From Anticarsia gemmatalis (taxonomy: Eukaryota > Arthropoda > Insecta > Lepidoptera > Erebidae): a DNA stretch of 64,000 nucleotides. Of the stretch, positions 48,276 through 59,576 are shown one piece after another; within the stretch, counting starts at the first letter, position 1; the number at the start of each line of letters is the position of its first letter. The notes beneath the pieces were generated by a model. It ran no database searches, had not been told where the DNA came from, and saw only the letters and a list, made by a program, of their open reading frames with translations. The DNA lies in assembly GCF_050436995.1 (NCBI RefSeq), contig NC_134747.1, forward strand, positions 1,805,501 through 1,869,500. The letters are read 5' to 3'. The position numbers were made by a program, and so were the translations under genes.

Positions 48276-50266
48276 ATGGAGCGGAGACTATGTCCGAACT
48301 GTGGGGAGATGATGGTAGACAAGCAACCCCCTTGTCCGTTATCATGCATGTCTACAAAATGTCAGGCTTATCAGAAAAAGGTCAGTTGCTATATATTATT
48401 CTAATCTTCTTACTTTTTAATAATTCAGAGAATTCCAAAGTATCTATAATTTTCTACAGTTAACGAATACTTACTTTCTAATTGAATTTTGTATTTCTTA
48501 TACTATACGCACTGCAGTACCCAACTTTGGCTTGAATTATTTCAGACAATAATAGACGTATCACTGAAGCCCGTTGTCTGGATCTTGGGTGGTCCAGGCG
48601 TGGGCAAAAGCACTCAATGTCAGAACGTTACCAGGAAGTACGGTCTCGAACACCTGGCCATTGGTGATCTGCTGCGCGCTGAAGCCGTCAGCGGTTCAGA
48701 TAGGGCTAACTGCTTGAAATCTATTTTAAGACGAGGTAACGAAGAAACACTGCTTACATGGAGATTGTCTTAAGTTCTAACCCTTCTTTCATCTCTTGTG
48801 GGGCCTGATACAGCCTTTTTGAACTTCAAATTCCCTAAAACCTTCAATAGTATTGAGTAAATAGCTAAATAGCTGTTTCATTTGGGTAACCGTTTACTTA
48901 ACACTTCGTTTTCGGTACTTTACTGTTTATTTACTAGGAGGTCTAGTGCCAGCCGATATCGTTTTGGATCTCGTGAAGGAAACCATCGCAAAGAAAGGGC
49001 CAGGGGCTAAAGGGTTCGTTATCGATGGCTTCCCGCGCGAGAAGACACAAGGCATCGGTTTTGAGGAAGCCGTTGGACCTGCATCTGTAAGTTACTAAAT
49101 CTATTATTTTAAGCGGTATTACCAAAAAGCCCAGCTGGACTCTCCGTTATGACATTGCTTCGAATGTTGAGAACTTGTGATACCTGGGTGTGCGAGAAGT
49201 GTCAAAACAAGCCACTCCTAACTATGTGTTCTTTTGCGTTACAAGAAAGCTAACATATTCGATGTATTTATCAAGCACGGAATGTTAAATTCCGTTCACT
49301 TTCAAGCGCTGTTATTAGGTGTTATCATCATCATCATTATCATTGGCCTGTGTCGATATATTGCAGGTGTCTGTCTGTTGTATAAACTTAATATCTACTT
49401 AACAGCTTTTCGTGCGCTCCAATAGAAAGAGCGATTCCTGAAGAAGGTTTAGTGTATTATTCAACCTGATGCAATCTATACGACGCTGGAGTGTGTAGCT
49501 AGCGTACCTATATTATCTTACGTCTATCTTTCTTCTAGGCAATCATCAGTATAGAAGCGTCAAAAGACACGCTGCTGCAACGCTTGAAGGCGTGCGCGAA
49601 GCAATCAGATCGTATTGACGACAATGACATAAGTCTAATGATGCGCATCGAAACATTTTTGGAGTCAAACCACCATGTACTGGCTTTTTATAAATCTAGA
49701 GTCATAATGGTAAGGGATATGTTATCATTACCTATATTACCTACCTTTTATAGCATAAAGTACCATCGATGCGTCTATCTATACGCTCACGATAAACTCA
49801 AAATTTACGGAACGAATTTTCATGCGGTTTTTACCAACATATAGAAACGTTTTACGTTCTCTCCAAGGCACGGAAATCTCCTTCCGGTCCTTCCGGTTTC
49901 TGAGTACACTTAGCGGCAGTTTATATATTCAATAGCGATATTTTTATATGAGTTTAAACGCTATTGAATTCTTATCAGAACATTTCATATCAGAAAAACA
50001 GAGTAATAATTTTTTGGTCCTACTTGGCATGTAAACCATAGATCATTGCGCTGCCGTCCTATACAGGTAATCATTTGTGTTTTGTGTAATATCATAATAT
50101 GTAAGTCAAATCATCGTAATCGATAGTAATATTATACGTACATTTCTATTTAACATTTCAGATAGACGGCGAGGGGTCACCGGACAGTATATTTAGTCAA
50201 ATACAAAAGATTTTGGATCCCGTGGTACAAGCGGCCACCAATGCCACTTCACAGGGTAATAAATGA
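48276..50266 (+). CDS. diverged adenylate kinase 1-like protein with cysteine-rich leader
   Basis: Five exons, 48276-48380, 48546-48735, 48938-49086, 49539-49709 and 50162-50266, encode 239 residues. Intron phases (0, 1, 0, 0) and the lengths of exons 2-4 (190, 149, 171) match the two minus-strand paralogues to the right. The AK core is clear: GGPGVGKST at residues 50-58, GDLLRAEAVSGSDR, GLVPADIVLDLV, FVIDGFPRE. The P-loop has serine where AK1 has glycine (GKST for GKGT). The LID segment reads RLKACAKQSDRIDD, losing one arginine and the usual glycine before DD. The leader has cysteines at 6, 9, 20, 24 and 29 (CPNCG, then CPLSC). AK1 interconverts ATP plus AMP with two ADP; whether this copy is active is uncertain. 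Introns 3-4 contain Helitron-like and MITE debris. Confidence 0.85.
49900..49985. mobile_element. MITE fragment in AK intron 4, same family as 2579-2694
   Basis: CGGTTTCTGAGTACACTTAG, CGGCAGTTTATATATTCAAT and GAGTTTAAACGCTATTGAAT match the copy at 2579, but the right arm is lost. A stretch just before it (49790-49845, CGATAAACTCAAAATTTACG then TTTTCATGCGGTTTTTACCA) resembles Helitron interior sequence. Confidence 0.5.
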
Positions 50267-50570
50267 TTTTTGAAATATCTCCAAAAGTTATATTTTAACC
50301 TTTACCATTTACTCTTGCTGAAATACAGTTCTTTGAAATATAATTAGTTGTTTTATTGTAGCTACGATTTCAACAGCGTCTACTGTAAATGCTTTCTATA
50401 ATATGGATAGGAGTACTTAACTCTTAATTTACAGGATTTATTTCAACACCAAACTGGTAGATAAATAATTTATTTTAGGTAGTAGAAGTACCTATTTTTA
50501 TTTAGATTTCATGCAAAGTAAATTTTTGCTATTTTTATAATAAGCCGACTAGTTCTACTTCAAGTTAAAA

Positions 50571-52260
50571 TTAGTTGACCGCTGCAGCAGCACCGGCAAC
50601 GATCGGATTCAAGACTTTCACCACCTCGGCGAAAACTGCGTCTATACTCTGTTCCGCATTAATCTGGAAAAGTGAGAAAAATTTCACCAAGTCACCTAAT
50701 GATTTAAATAAATATGTATTTAAGTTTTGCTTACGAAAATACCCATTGGCCTAACGGCTTTTCGTAACAGTTAATATTGTTAGCTCACCCTGCAGATTTT
50801 CTTAGGGTACTGGTTCAGGACTTGCTGGTTGTTGTCAAGAAAGGTCTTCAATCGCAGTTTGATGGTGTCTTCGTTATCATCAGCGCGGCCTGAGTGTAGA
50901 CCACGACCCAATAGACGTTTTGTCATTGTGTCAGCTGATACCTCGAAGTAGATTATTACCTGTACCAAATATGATGGTCTAGTATAAGCCACTTTATCTT
51001 CTGTTTTTAATCTACAGGTTGTAAGTAGTAGAGGTCCATTAATTTAATGCAATTAGGAAATAGCTTGCAACGACACAAACCGCGCTGTGGTGCGATCTGC
51101 ATATTAGGTGTATAACTTAACTACAGATCAATATTTTAGTCTACAGAAAAATAAATATATTGTGCATCTACAAAATAAGTAGGTATTCAGTAAAACTAAC
51201 GGTAACTGGAGCAATAGCCTTCTCGAACTCGATGCCCTGAGACCTTTCGCGCGGGTACCCATCTATGAGGAAGCCGCTGGCTCTGCCCGCGTGCTTCTGC
51301 ATCGCCTCCTTCAGCAAATCCAGAACTATGTTGTTGGGGACCAGCTCACCTTAGATTGGAAATAGTCGAGTCATATAATATATTTCCTTAGTTCAGCATA
51401 TATCTATTATCTAGAAACAGATTTTTTGCATAATTAACCCGAACAACAAGTCTCCGAATAAAAACGTGCAAATACTTAACAGTAATTCAACTTGAGTATT
51501 CGCTTTCATTAAGTGTCTAACCAGTGGCTTCACTCTGTGCTAAAAATACCTGGTAAATATTGGCTTGGACTAGAAATTGCTGCCAGAATTCATAACTAAA
51601 TCAGATTACGAAAGATCAAACCTTTCTCCATAATAGTCTTAAGACTCTTGGCCCTGTCGGACCCGGAGCTCACTTCAGCGCGGAGCAGGTCGCCGGTGGA
51701 CAAGTGTGTGAAGTTGTACTTGGCCACTATTCTGTCACATTGCGTGCCCTTGCCGGCGCCCGGGCCTCCCAAGACCCATACTATAGGCTTGTTGGCAAAC
51801 ACGCCACCTGCCGGCTGGAAAATTTGAAGCAAGTTTGTGCTTTATGAAGCTAAGAGAAATGGAATGCAAGAGTTTTGTAGGAGCATCTTTGTGTCTTTGC
51901 TTTTAGCAATCTACAATTAGAGAATGGTAATTATAGCTTTTAATGAGATTGTACTGCTTAGACGTAGGAAACTAAACTAAGAGGGGTTTATTGAAACTTG
52001 TAGTTTGACTATGGCCCTAGAAATCAAGATATACGAAGAAAGGTGTATATATTGTTATTAAAAAGAGTTTTTCTAAATGAGTTTTATGTATCTACAAACG
52101 ACAAAATGCGTAGATAATTCTTGGTATGTTTTCGATTATAAATTAATAATAAATTATTGTTTACTCTTCCACATTTCATATGTTTGAGCAGGCATGGTAG
52201 CGGGCAGGACTTTCCTTCTTGCGCCGGCGTAGGCTCTTTAGCTGGATCCTTTGACTGCAT
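50571..52260 (-). CDS. Adk1: adenylate kinase 1 (cytosolic type), paralogue A
   Basis: Catalyses ATP + AMP to 2 ADP and buffers cellular adenylates. Five minus-strand exons, 52260-52165, 51814-51622, 51349-51201, 50959-50789 and 50663-50571, give 233 residues. The P-loop GGPGAGKGT (residues 48-56), THLSTGDLLRAEV, GYPRE and the LID segment LLGRGLHSGRADDNEDT keep the residues expected of an active AK1. The 32-residue leader (CPLPCLLKHMKC) is included because the P-loop exon has no ATG of its own, the phases fit, and the neighbouring paralogue has a matching first exon; its donor (GTAAAC) is weak. It converges with the plus-strand copy (304 bp between stops) and lies tandem to the next one. TTTATT at 50469-50474 is a likely polyA signal. 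Confidence 0.9.
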
Positions 52261-52960
52261 CTTGTATGAAGACTTTCATTTATAGGAAGTGTAAAAGCTT
52301 GATTTCATTCGTAAAGTTATGATTTATAGTGAATTTTGAAATTTTTACCACCAATTTTACTGTAATTTTAAGGATTGTGGTTAATTTCTCAATGTCAAAT
52401 TAACCGCCAATCGCTGACATTCTTGCCACAGAGTACGTTTGATTCTTGCTCAGAACATCTATTCTAATCTTTCATTCAGTCAGTCCTTCTATTATAGTTT
52501 TATGAGCAAAGAGGATACATTTAAAGTCGGCGTTTGTGAACATAGATGCAAAGTCCGGTATCGACATATCGGGCAATCCAGGATTAAGGGCAATTCACAC
52601 AGAAAGCGGGGACGTGCCGGGACGGGAGTATGACAGGTCGTATTCATATGGAAGGTACCAAAATGAAAGTGTGTGCGGGGCGAACGTGGGCGATAGAGCG
52701 CGGAATGTATTCGTTTTCTGCGTGAATCGCGGTGGTTTCAGGTTTGTGATACTTTATTCCTCTAAATCAGTCACAGAGCTAATCGATGGGCGGCTTCAAG
52801 TTTTGCACACATTTACACACTTCAAAGCTAAAAATATAAAGAACTGGCAAAGTTTTTTATATATAAAAGACAGTGTAAATAAAAACATATTTAATCAACG
52901 ATTTCATTAAAATTAACGTAGAGTAGCGAGTATGTACAGAGTGTATAAAAGTTTGTGCGT
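52261..52960. other. intergenic region between two minus-strand AK genes
   Basis: Holds the promoter of paralogue A, a MITE at about 52588-52731 and the 3' UTR of paralogue B (TTTATT at 52753-52758 is a possible minus-strand polyA signal). The 124-codon plus-strand frame at 52536-52910 crosses the MITE and has no domain. Confidence 0.45.
52588..52731. mobile_element. small inverted-repeat element
   Basis: GGGCAATTCACACAGAAAGC at the left is mirrored by TTCGTTTTCTGCGTGAATCG at the right. The interior is GC-rich (GACGTGCCGGGACGGGAG) unlike the flanks. Termini and superfamily are not certain. Confidence 0.5.
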
Positions 52961-55789
52961 TCAGTTGGCGGCGGCGACGGCAGCTCCCGAGGTGATGGGG
53001 TCCAGGATCTGTTCCACTTCGGCGAATATCGCGTCCACACCCTGTTCCGCGTTTATCTGGAACACCCAAGAGTATATTAATTGGATAACAGCCTCTTTTG
53101 TCTGACCAGTTGTGTAAGGTTAGACTCCTGACTTAGTTAATGCTATTAAGATCTCTTCGCTTGGAATGATTAATGATTTTAAACTCTCGTGACTTGTATG
53201 CATAAATGCTCTTATAAATCATCGATAGAGATTGAAAATTAAAAAGGACATCTTAAGGTTTGCGCAACGTTTCGATCGGAATGTTCTCAATTAATAGATA
53301 TTGCACCATTTACGTAAAATGGCAGAACAACCCTATTGCATAGGTTCAACAATAAATACGAAACATAGTAAGTATATATATCCAAACGCCATAATCTATG
53401 AAAAAATCAGACCGCCGAATTTAGTAATCAAAACTTCATTTCATTCACAAAACAGTAAAAAAGAAAATATGAGATCTTCAGTGGTACGTGGTGACAAATT
53501 GGTATTTTAAAGTCTTTCAGTTCACATAAAACATATTGTACTCACCCTGCGCAGTTTATCAGGGTACTGGTCGAGGACCTGCTGGTTGTTGTCGAGGAAG
53601 GTCTTGAGCCTCAGTTTGATGGTCTCCTCGTTGTCATCAGCGCGGCCCGAGCTCAGCGCGCGGCCCAGCAGACGCTTGGTCAGAGTGTCGCACGACGCCT
53701 CGAAGTAGATTATCACCTGGTAACAAAAATAAACTTCAGACACTCTTCTTTTATACTTTTTTGAAGATAGAAATTTGGCCTTTTCACATCTGCCGAATAC
53801 ATGTCAAACCTTGGACCAAAAACCAGCAATAAAGTGAATTTTGAATTGAGGAACGAAGTAGAATTAAGGTACTGTAGTGACATGAGTTGAAGAAAGCTGA
53901 GATGGTGCTATCTTTAGACTAACACGAATGGAGGTTATGGGGTCTTTGGCCACAGTGGGTGAGATGACGTGAACAAGAAAAACAGTCATATTTATTTATG
54001 AGGACGTATAATTTAGGATGAAAGCAACAGCCCGCAATCAATACTCCGTCCTACGCCTACATAAATGTTAGCGGTTGCTCTCATGAGTATAAATAATAAA
54101 TTACTTTGTCCTTTCCTTTGAGCCAAAAACTTTTTAATGGACACTTAATCCAAAGTATAACGATTTATTTGGCGGTTATTTTGCCACAGCACACTGTCAA
54201 CACTTAGTGGCAATTAAGTAAAGAGTGCTGTCTCTTTCTTTCTCTCGCTCTCGCTCTATTTTTTACGAAGCTAGATTGTTTTATTTCTACTGTTAAAATA
54301 ATCTGTTTGACCACTCACAGTGACTGGTGCGATGGCCTTCTCGAACTCAATGCCCTGAGACTTCTCGCGCGGGTAGCCGTCGATGAGGAATCCGTTAGCT
54401 TTAGCGGCGCGAGCCTCCATCGCCTCCTTCAGCAGGTCCAGGACTACGTCGTTGGGGACCAGCTGACCTGCAAGTCGGCAAAAGGTCAGGTTTTAAATAA
54501 AATTCAGCTTTGAAAAATTGTTTGCCTAAAAAGCAATCAAAGTAAGAGATTTTTTAAGTTTGTATATATTTTATAAATAACTAAATAGCTTTCCTTTTTA
54601 GTCTTTAGAATCTTCTGAATAGTATAGTTTTAACAAGAGTCTCACTACAGAGTAATTTTGCAACTTAATTCGAAGCGCAAATTTTAATCCGTTTCTCACG
54701 TAAAGATATTATGTTTTCTGCCATTCTTTTCAATGTCTCATATTTTCTCGTTGAAACTCATTTAAAAAAACACTATTGAATAGATAAACTACCGCTAAAC
54801 CGGGCAATAAATGGTTTTATCAAGGAAAGAACTTTTACCTTGTTCCATAATAGCGGTAAGGTTCTTAGCCCTGTCGGAGCCACTCTTGACCTCAGCGCGG
54901 AGCAGGTCGCCGGTGGACAGGTGGGTGAAGCCATACTTGGCGATGATCTTCTCGCACTGGGTGCCCTTGCCCGAGCCAGGACCGCCCAGGATCCAGACGA
55001 TGGGCTTGTTTGCGATGCTTACTGGCGGCTGCAAGGAGTAAGACAATTAATTTTGAGTACTTACAAATTTTAATATGATTATGCCATACACTCATGCCTA
55101 CCATACCTCACCTCAGGTTTCAATGCAGTATGATAAAGACCAAAGATAGGTCTAAGCAACAATCTTTACATACCTCTTTTTCTTGGTTCATGCATTAATC
55201 TCATTTATAGTAAAAACTTGTGTTTAGGTACTTATTTTTTTTCCGTATTTTGTATTATTAAAATGGTATAGTAAGTACAATATAACAAGATTCATCGCTT
55301 TAATTACTATTGGTCGATGCCTACTAGATTGTTTAGCATGGCTCAACATGGAACAGTATAATAAGTAAATTCCTACAATGCCTGAGTCCCATAATAGCCA
55401 ATTTTCTCATACTAATTTCCAACTATATAATGCATTTAAATAATATTAAATAACTATAGTTCCTGTTAAACAACTTGAACAATTTCGCTACATCTTAGCA
55501 AACGAAGTCCGCTTGGCAAGAAATGCAGAGCGGTTCGACGAGAGCGCTTATTGCGCGTCGTTCACTCCATTGATAGATCAGTCAACCGAGTGTCTTCTGC
55601 ACTGCGTCTACGTTCTGCCTGCTTAATACTACAGCAATTTATGTTCAAATTGTCTTGCGACACCTATACATAACCACGTAATTAACATGTTTTAACCTTA
55701 CAACAGTTGATATGCCTCAACAAGCACGGTAGCGGGCAGTAAGGCTTATCATTCGACTGCCCTGCATGGCCCTGGTTCCGACAAGCCAT
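52961..55789 (-). CDS. Adk1: adenylate kinase 1 (cytosolic type), paralogue B
   Basis: Second canonical AK1. Five minus-strand exons, 55789-55697, 55028-54839, 54467-54319, 53716-53546 and 53056-52961, give 232 residues. The P-loop GGPGSGKGT is at residues 46-54. The AMP-binding parts (THLSTGDLLRAEV, GYPRE) and the LID (LLGRALSSGRADDNEET) are intact, so it should be active. The coding part is more GC-rich in codon third positions than the neighbouring copies, which may point to higher expression. The leader (residues 1-31) has CPLPCLLRHINCC, nearly the same as in paralogue A; the P-loop exon lacks its own ATG. The C-terminus is INAEQGVDAIF... ending AAVAAAN. Intron 2 carries half of a MITE within about 35 bp of a splice donor. 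Confidence 0.92.
54773..54805. mobile_element. half of a MITE in AK intron 2, same family as 2579-2694
   Basis: CTATTGAATAGATAAACTAC followed by CGCTAAACCGGG matches the right arm of the element at 2579. The left arm is missing. The fragment ends some 35 bp from the splice donor of the P-loop exon at 54839. Confidence 0.55.
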
Positions 55790-57274
55790 ACTAAGTCTTC
55801 AGTCAAGAAATACACAGCTTAATGATTAAGACAAGGGATTAAGAGACTGATAGTAATTAGTAATCCCGATTGACGATGTTTTCAAAATACACTCGTTTTT
55901 AAATATTTTTTGGTAACAATTTGATGACATGTCTTTTGTCAACTCGTACTTTTTTTTTATTGACTATTGAGCAAGCTTCAATCAAAAAGGTTTTATATTA
56001 CTCACTCGCGTTAATAGCTCATCTAGTTTTTAGTAAGCGGTACCCGGCTGCTTGGAATTTGAAACAAAATCTCTACAAAATTTCAAGCTCTACGGCTTAG
56101 CAGTTTTGGCTGTATGATTATAATAGAATAGTCAGTCAGTCAGTTATTCAAGTTCCTTCAGTATAGAATATAACTATGCGCTTGCTTCTTTCAAAAGACT
56201 TACGTAAAAATCTGTTAATTTACACGCCATCTAACCATTTAAGTGTCTAACCTCTGTGTGGTTCAAATCCCATGGTACTGTTACTTCAAACATTATTTTA
56301 ATATAACAAAACAATATCTACCCATACATAGGTGCGTAATACCCCATTGTAAAGAGCTGATAATGGAATGCAATATGCATATTGATTTCCTAAGTGCCTT
56401 GATAGCAATTACCGAGGAAGCCTTCGAACAAACCGATTGAACTCTGATCGATAACTCACTTACTAACTGCATCGATTATGTCTCTACTTTTACTTCTTTA
56501 ATACTTTAACAGTAGCTATCTAGCTATTACAGTTTCAGGTTATAAAGGTGGAAATTTAACAGTCTTTTTCGTCAGCTCTGTAACCTGGATAAACCAGCAC
56601 TTACTTTAGATCTGTTTTCTTAATAAGGAACAGATTTTGACACGATTTTAAGTAATTAATCTTGCATTTACATACTCTTTTTCTCTTATCGTAGTTTGCA
56701 CTTGACCTAGTGGTATAATAAAGTTGCTCAAACAGAAAAAAAGCATGTACCTATCTACTAACCTGTTTACAAAGTACAAGAAAAACATATTTTTATAATA
56801 ATCTATAGTAGGTTAATATACTTAATATTTACATAAACCAAGTAGAAAACAAAATAGATTGAAGACATAAATCGCGATATTTCAATTAAGCAACCGCCTG
56901 TCAACTGTGAGATGTAATTAAACAGACATCGGATATCCATTTCAAGGATCGTTAGCGATGCCTCGTTTTGAAGATAGTTCGTAAATTAACAGTTTATTTT
57001 AGCTCAGACTGAAATTTTCCTAAACTTCTTCAAACTGCAAATTGATGCAAAGCTATTTATGTATTACTTGACTATAAAATTATTGTTATGTTTGTAAATA
57101 GCTAACCGTGTGCCTCTCAAAATTTGTTGATTATATTTTGCTTTGTAAAACTTTCTTATTGGTAATAGAAGTAGGACAAAAAGTCGAGTATTTTTCATAA
57201 GGTTACTATAATACAGTCTCTGTTTTAAGAATCAGATAACCGTGTGTAAGTTACCCAAAGGTATTTATTTCATA
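55790..57274. other. non-coding flank of the adenylate kinase cluster
   Basis: The first few hundred bases should hold the promoter of the minus-strand paralogue B. No coding frame, transposon end or RNA gene was recognised. A B-box-like GGTTCAAATCCC near 56260 has no matching cloverleaf. Confidence 0.45.
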
Positions 57275-57722
57275 CTAGCTGTCCCGCGCAACTTCGCTTG
57301 CATCACATAAGAGAGATTGGGTCAGAATTTTCCACGTTTTTGTAACACTTGTTTACTGTTACTCTGCTCCTTTTGGTCGTAGCGTGATGATACAAAATAT
57401 GCTTTTTTTTCACGAAAAATATTCTAACAATTATTTATATCTCTTAATATATGTAACGAAGTTGCGCTAAGGCATATCCGTCATTAAAACAACAACGGAA
57501 TTTTGTTAATTCATTCGCGACTTCGTTCGCCACCTGAATTTTCCCGGGAAATGCGTCATTTTCCCGGGGTAAAAAGTAGCCTATGTCTTTTCTCCAGTAT
57601 CAAAATATCTCCATACCAAATTTCATGCAAATTGGTTCCGTAGTTTAGGCGTGATTGAATAGCAGACAGACAGACAGACAGACAGACAGAGTTACTTTCG
57701 CATTTATAATATTAAGTATGGA
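57275..57722 (-). mobile_element. Helitron-type element with intact termini, reversed
   Basis: Read on the minus strand it begins A then TCCATACTTAATATTATAAA and ends CAG-CTAG followed by T, so it fits insertion between A and T with 5' TC and 3' CTAG. Near the 3' end GCAAGCGAAGTTGC can fold. A (TCTG)n run of about seven units lies near the 5' end. The element is 448 bp and has no coding frame, hence non-autonomous. Its 3' part matches the elements at 19989-20827 and 34900-34996. Confidence 0.65.
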
Positions 57723-58754
57723 TTTTTAGTTAGATCTAATTATGCAAAAGAAAATATTTTTGGTATGTTTAAAATCTGTCGTGCTTAAAACCTATGCCTC
57801 TATCGGGTTCTGATAACACTCTCAAATTATATTTTTTGGAAGGTTTTTAAGCCAACGAGATAATTTTTCGCATAGAAATAAAATACTCTACAGTAACTTT
57901 TTAGGGAGTTTAGCCTAACAGTTTATTTCGAAACATTCGTTCATCAATCAACTATATTTTCCATTCAAAAGCAAAGAATGACGTATTGTATGACGTGAAA
58001 CAATCGTAACAAATTGAAGGATAACACGTTTTATTGTTACAGTTTGTTTTATTAACGGTTTTTGTGATTTATGATGCAAAACGTCAGCAATTTTACCGAT
58101 TTCATCTCCTTTTATTGTTCCAACGTATTTTTACACTTTCAGACACTAGTTAGGATCTATTTTTACGGATATTTGTTCAGCCGAATGACTTAACAGGCTA
58201 CTATTATCATTTGCCAATCATGTGGCTCTAAAATTAAATACTTAGTCACCATTTTATCTTGATATCTACTATTAGGTAGACAGAGACCAAGGAACGCGGC
58301 TTACAACGATCTACAAACTTCTTCTTCTTCATTATTCATACAACTTAAGCATACACGAGTAAAACCGCGAGAAATGCCATCATATAGAAATACGATATAG
58401 CTACATGATGACGTCAAACAAACCCTAATCCCTGCAGTAGCGAAAGCTTTGAGAGTTCAACGTAATTATTCTGAAGGGCTCACAAAGGCGGGATTGTTGT
58501 CTCAAGGAAAATGCCTAACGTTGCGAGTGAAGTGATAATCACTGGTATTTCGAGAAGCTTTTGGTAAAATAATGGATACTATAGTCTGCACAGAAAACCC
58601 GCCGATTCGCGGATACATGTTGCCGGTATTATTCCCAAGGCAGCATATCAATGTTTTTTTAAATCTTTTTTTTAGTAGTCAATCTATTATCAAAGTTGTT
58701 TAAACCATCCGAAAGGCATTTGACATAGCTTAACGACTGATATCTTAGTAGCCA

Positions 58755-58910
58755 ACAACTAGAACCAACTTTTAACGTGCTCTCTGAAGCACAAAGACGC
58801 TCAGCACAAGTTCCCATGCGGTCTCATCTATAGAATGACCGCGGTAAGAGTTGCTTAACCCACTGATCGATTACCGACCGGTAGTGAGCAAACGGCAGTC
58901 TACAAAGTAG
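58755..58910 (+). repeat. dispersed repeat, same family as 16490-16620
   Basis: Contains TTTTAACGTGCTCTCTGAAG, CACAAAGACGCTCAGCAC, TTGCTTAACCCACTGATCGA and TTACCGACCGGTAGTGAGCA in the same order and orientation as the copy at 16490. This copy has extra sequence in the middle (TTCCCATGCGGTCTCATCTA). Confidence 0.65.
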
Positions 58911-59449
58911 GCATGATTCTTTTTAATAAAAAAATTGACGATATCAAATCGCCGACTAGTGTTGGTTTCTCGTTCTTATAGTGTGTATTCTCCATTATGG
59001 AATAGAATTTATAATGAGTACTTATTAAGGCTTAATGTGTAATTAAAATGAATGTCTATTCAAAAGGTTGGTAGAAATGTATTAAATAATATTAAATATG
59101 CTTTTGTGAAATGGAGAATGGAGTTTCGTGTAATTAGGGACTGTTACTGAAAATTTCTTCACAGGAAATGTGATACTGATTACAATGTTTTGGTTCACGA
59201 GCACTGTCACTATGGAAACTAATTTAGGTACCTGTAGATTTATGATTTTATGTCAAATTCAGCGTACTTATATCAAATCAATACTGTGTTCCTGCAATAG
59301 GCTACAGCGAAGTGCAATAACAAATTGCATGAACTGCAATAAAATGAATACCTTAGCTTCAAACAATGAATTAATTTCAGTCAAGAAAAAGTAAATTATT
59401 CTGTAAAATCACTACATATTAAAGAACTTGTTTAATTCGCGGTTAACTT

Positions 59450-59576
59450 AAAATCTGCTTAACTGATTGCGGTTTTCACCAAAAACATTTAGGGTGATTC
59501 TCGAAAAAAGATTTCAGTGAATAATTAGTTTGGGTTAACCCGGTGTAACACGGGCGAAGTCAGGGCAGATCGCTAG
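59450..59576 (+). mobile_element. degraded Helitron 3' end
   Basis: Interior ATTGCGGTTTTCACCAAAAA and the end ACACGGGCGAAGTCAGGGCA followed by GATCGCTAG then T match a common lepidopteran Helitron-like terminus. The 5' end is not identifiable. Confidence 0.5.

Noticed and set aside
52536..52910. 124-codon plus-strand frame between two AK genes
   Set aside because: It crosses the small inverted-repeat element at 52588-52731 and then AT-rich 3' UTR; no domain.
54811..55104. Three other frames over the AK P-loop exon
   Set aside because: Shadow frames of the real minus-strand exon at 54839-55028.
56225..56300. tRNA-like B box GGTTCAAATCCC
   Set aside because: No A box at the right distance, no acceptor stem or cloverleaf could be drawn.
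57660..57690. GACA tandem run as a CRISPR or satellite array
   Set aside because: It is a four-base microsatellite inside the Helitron; there are no spacers.
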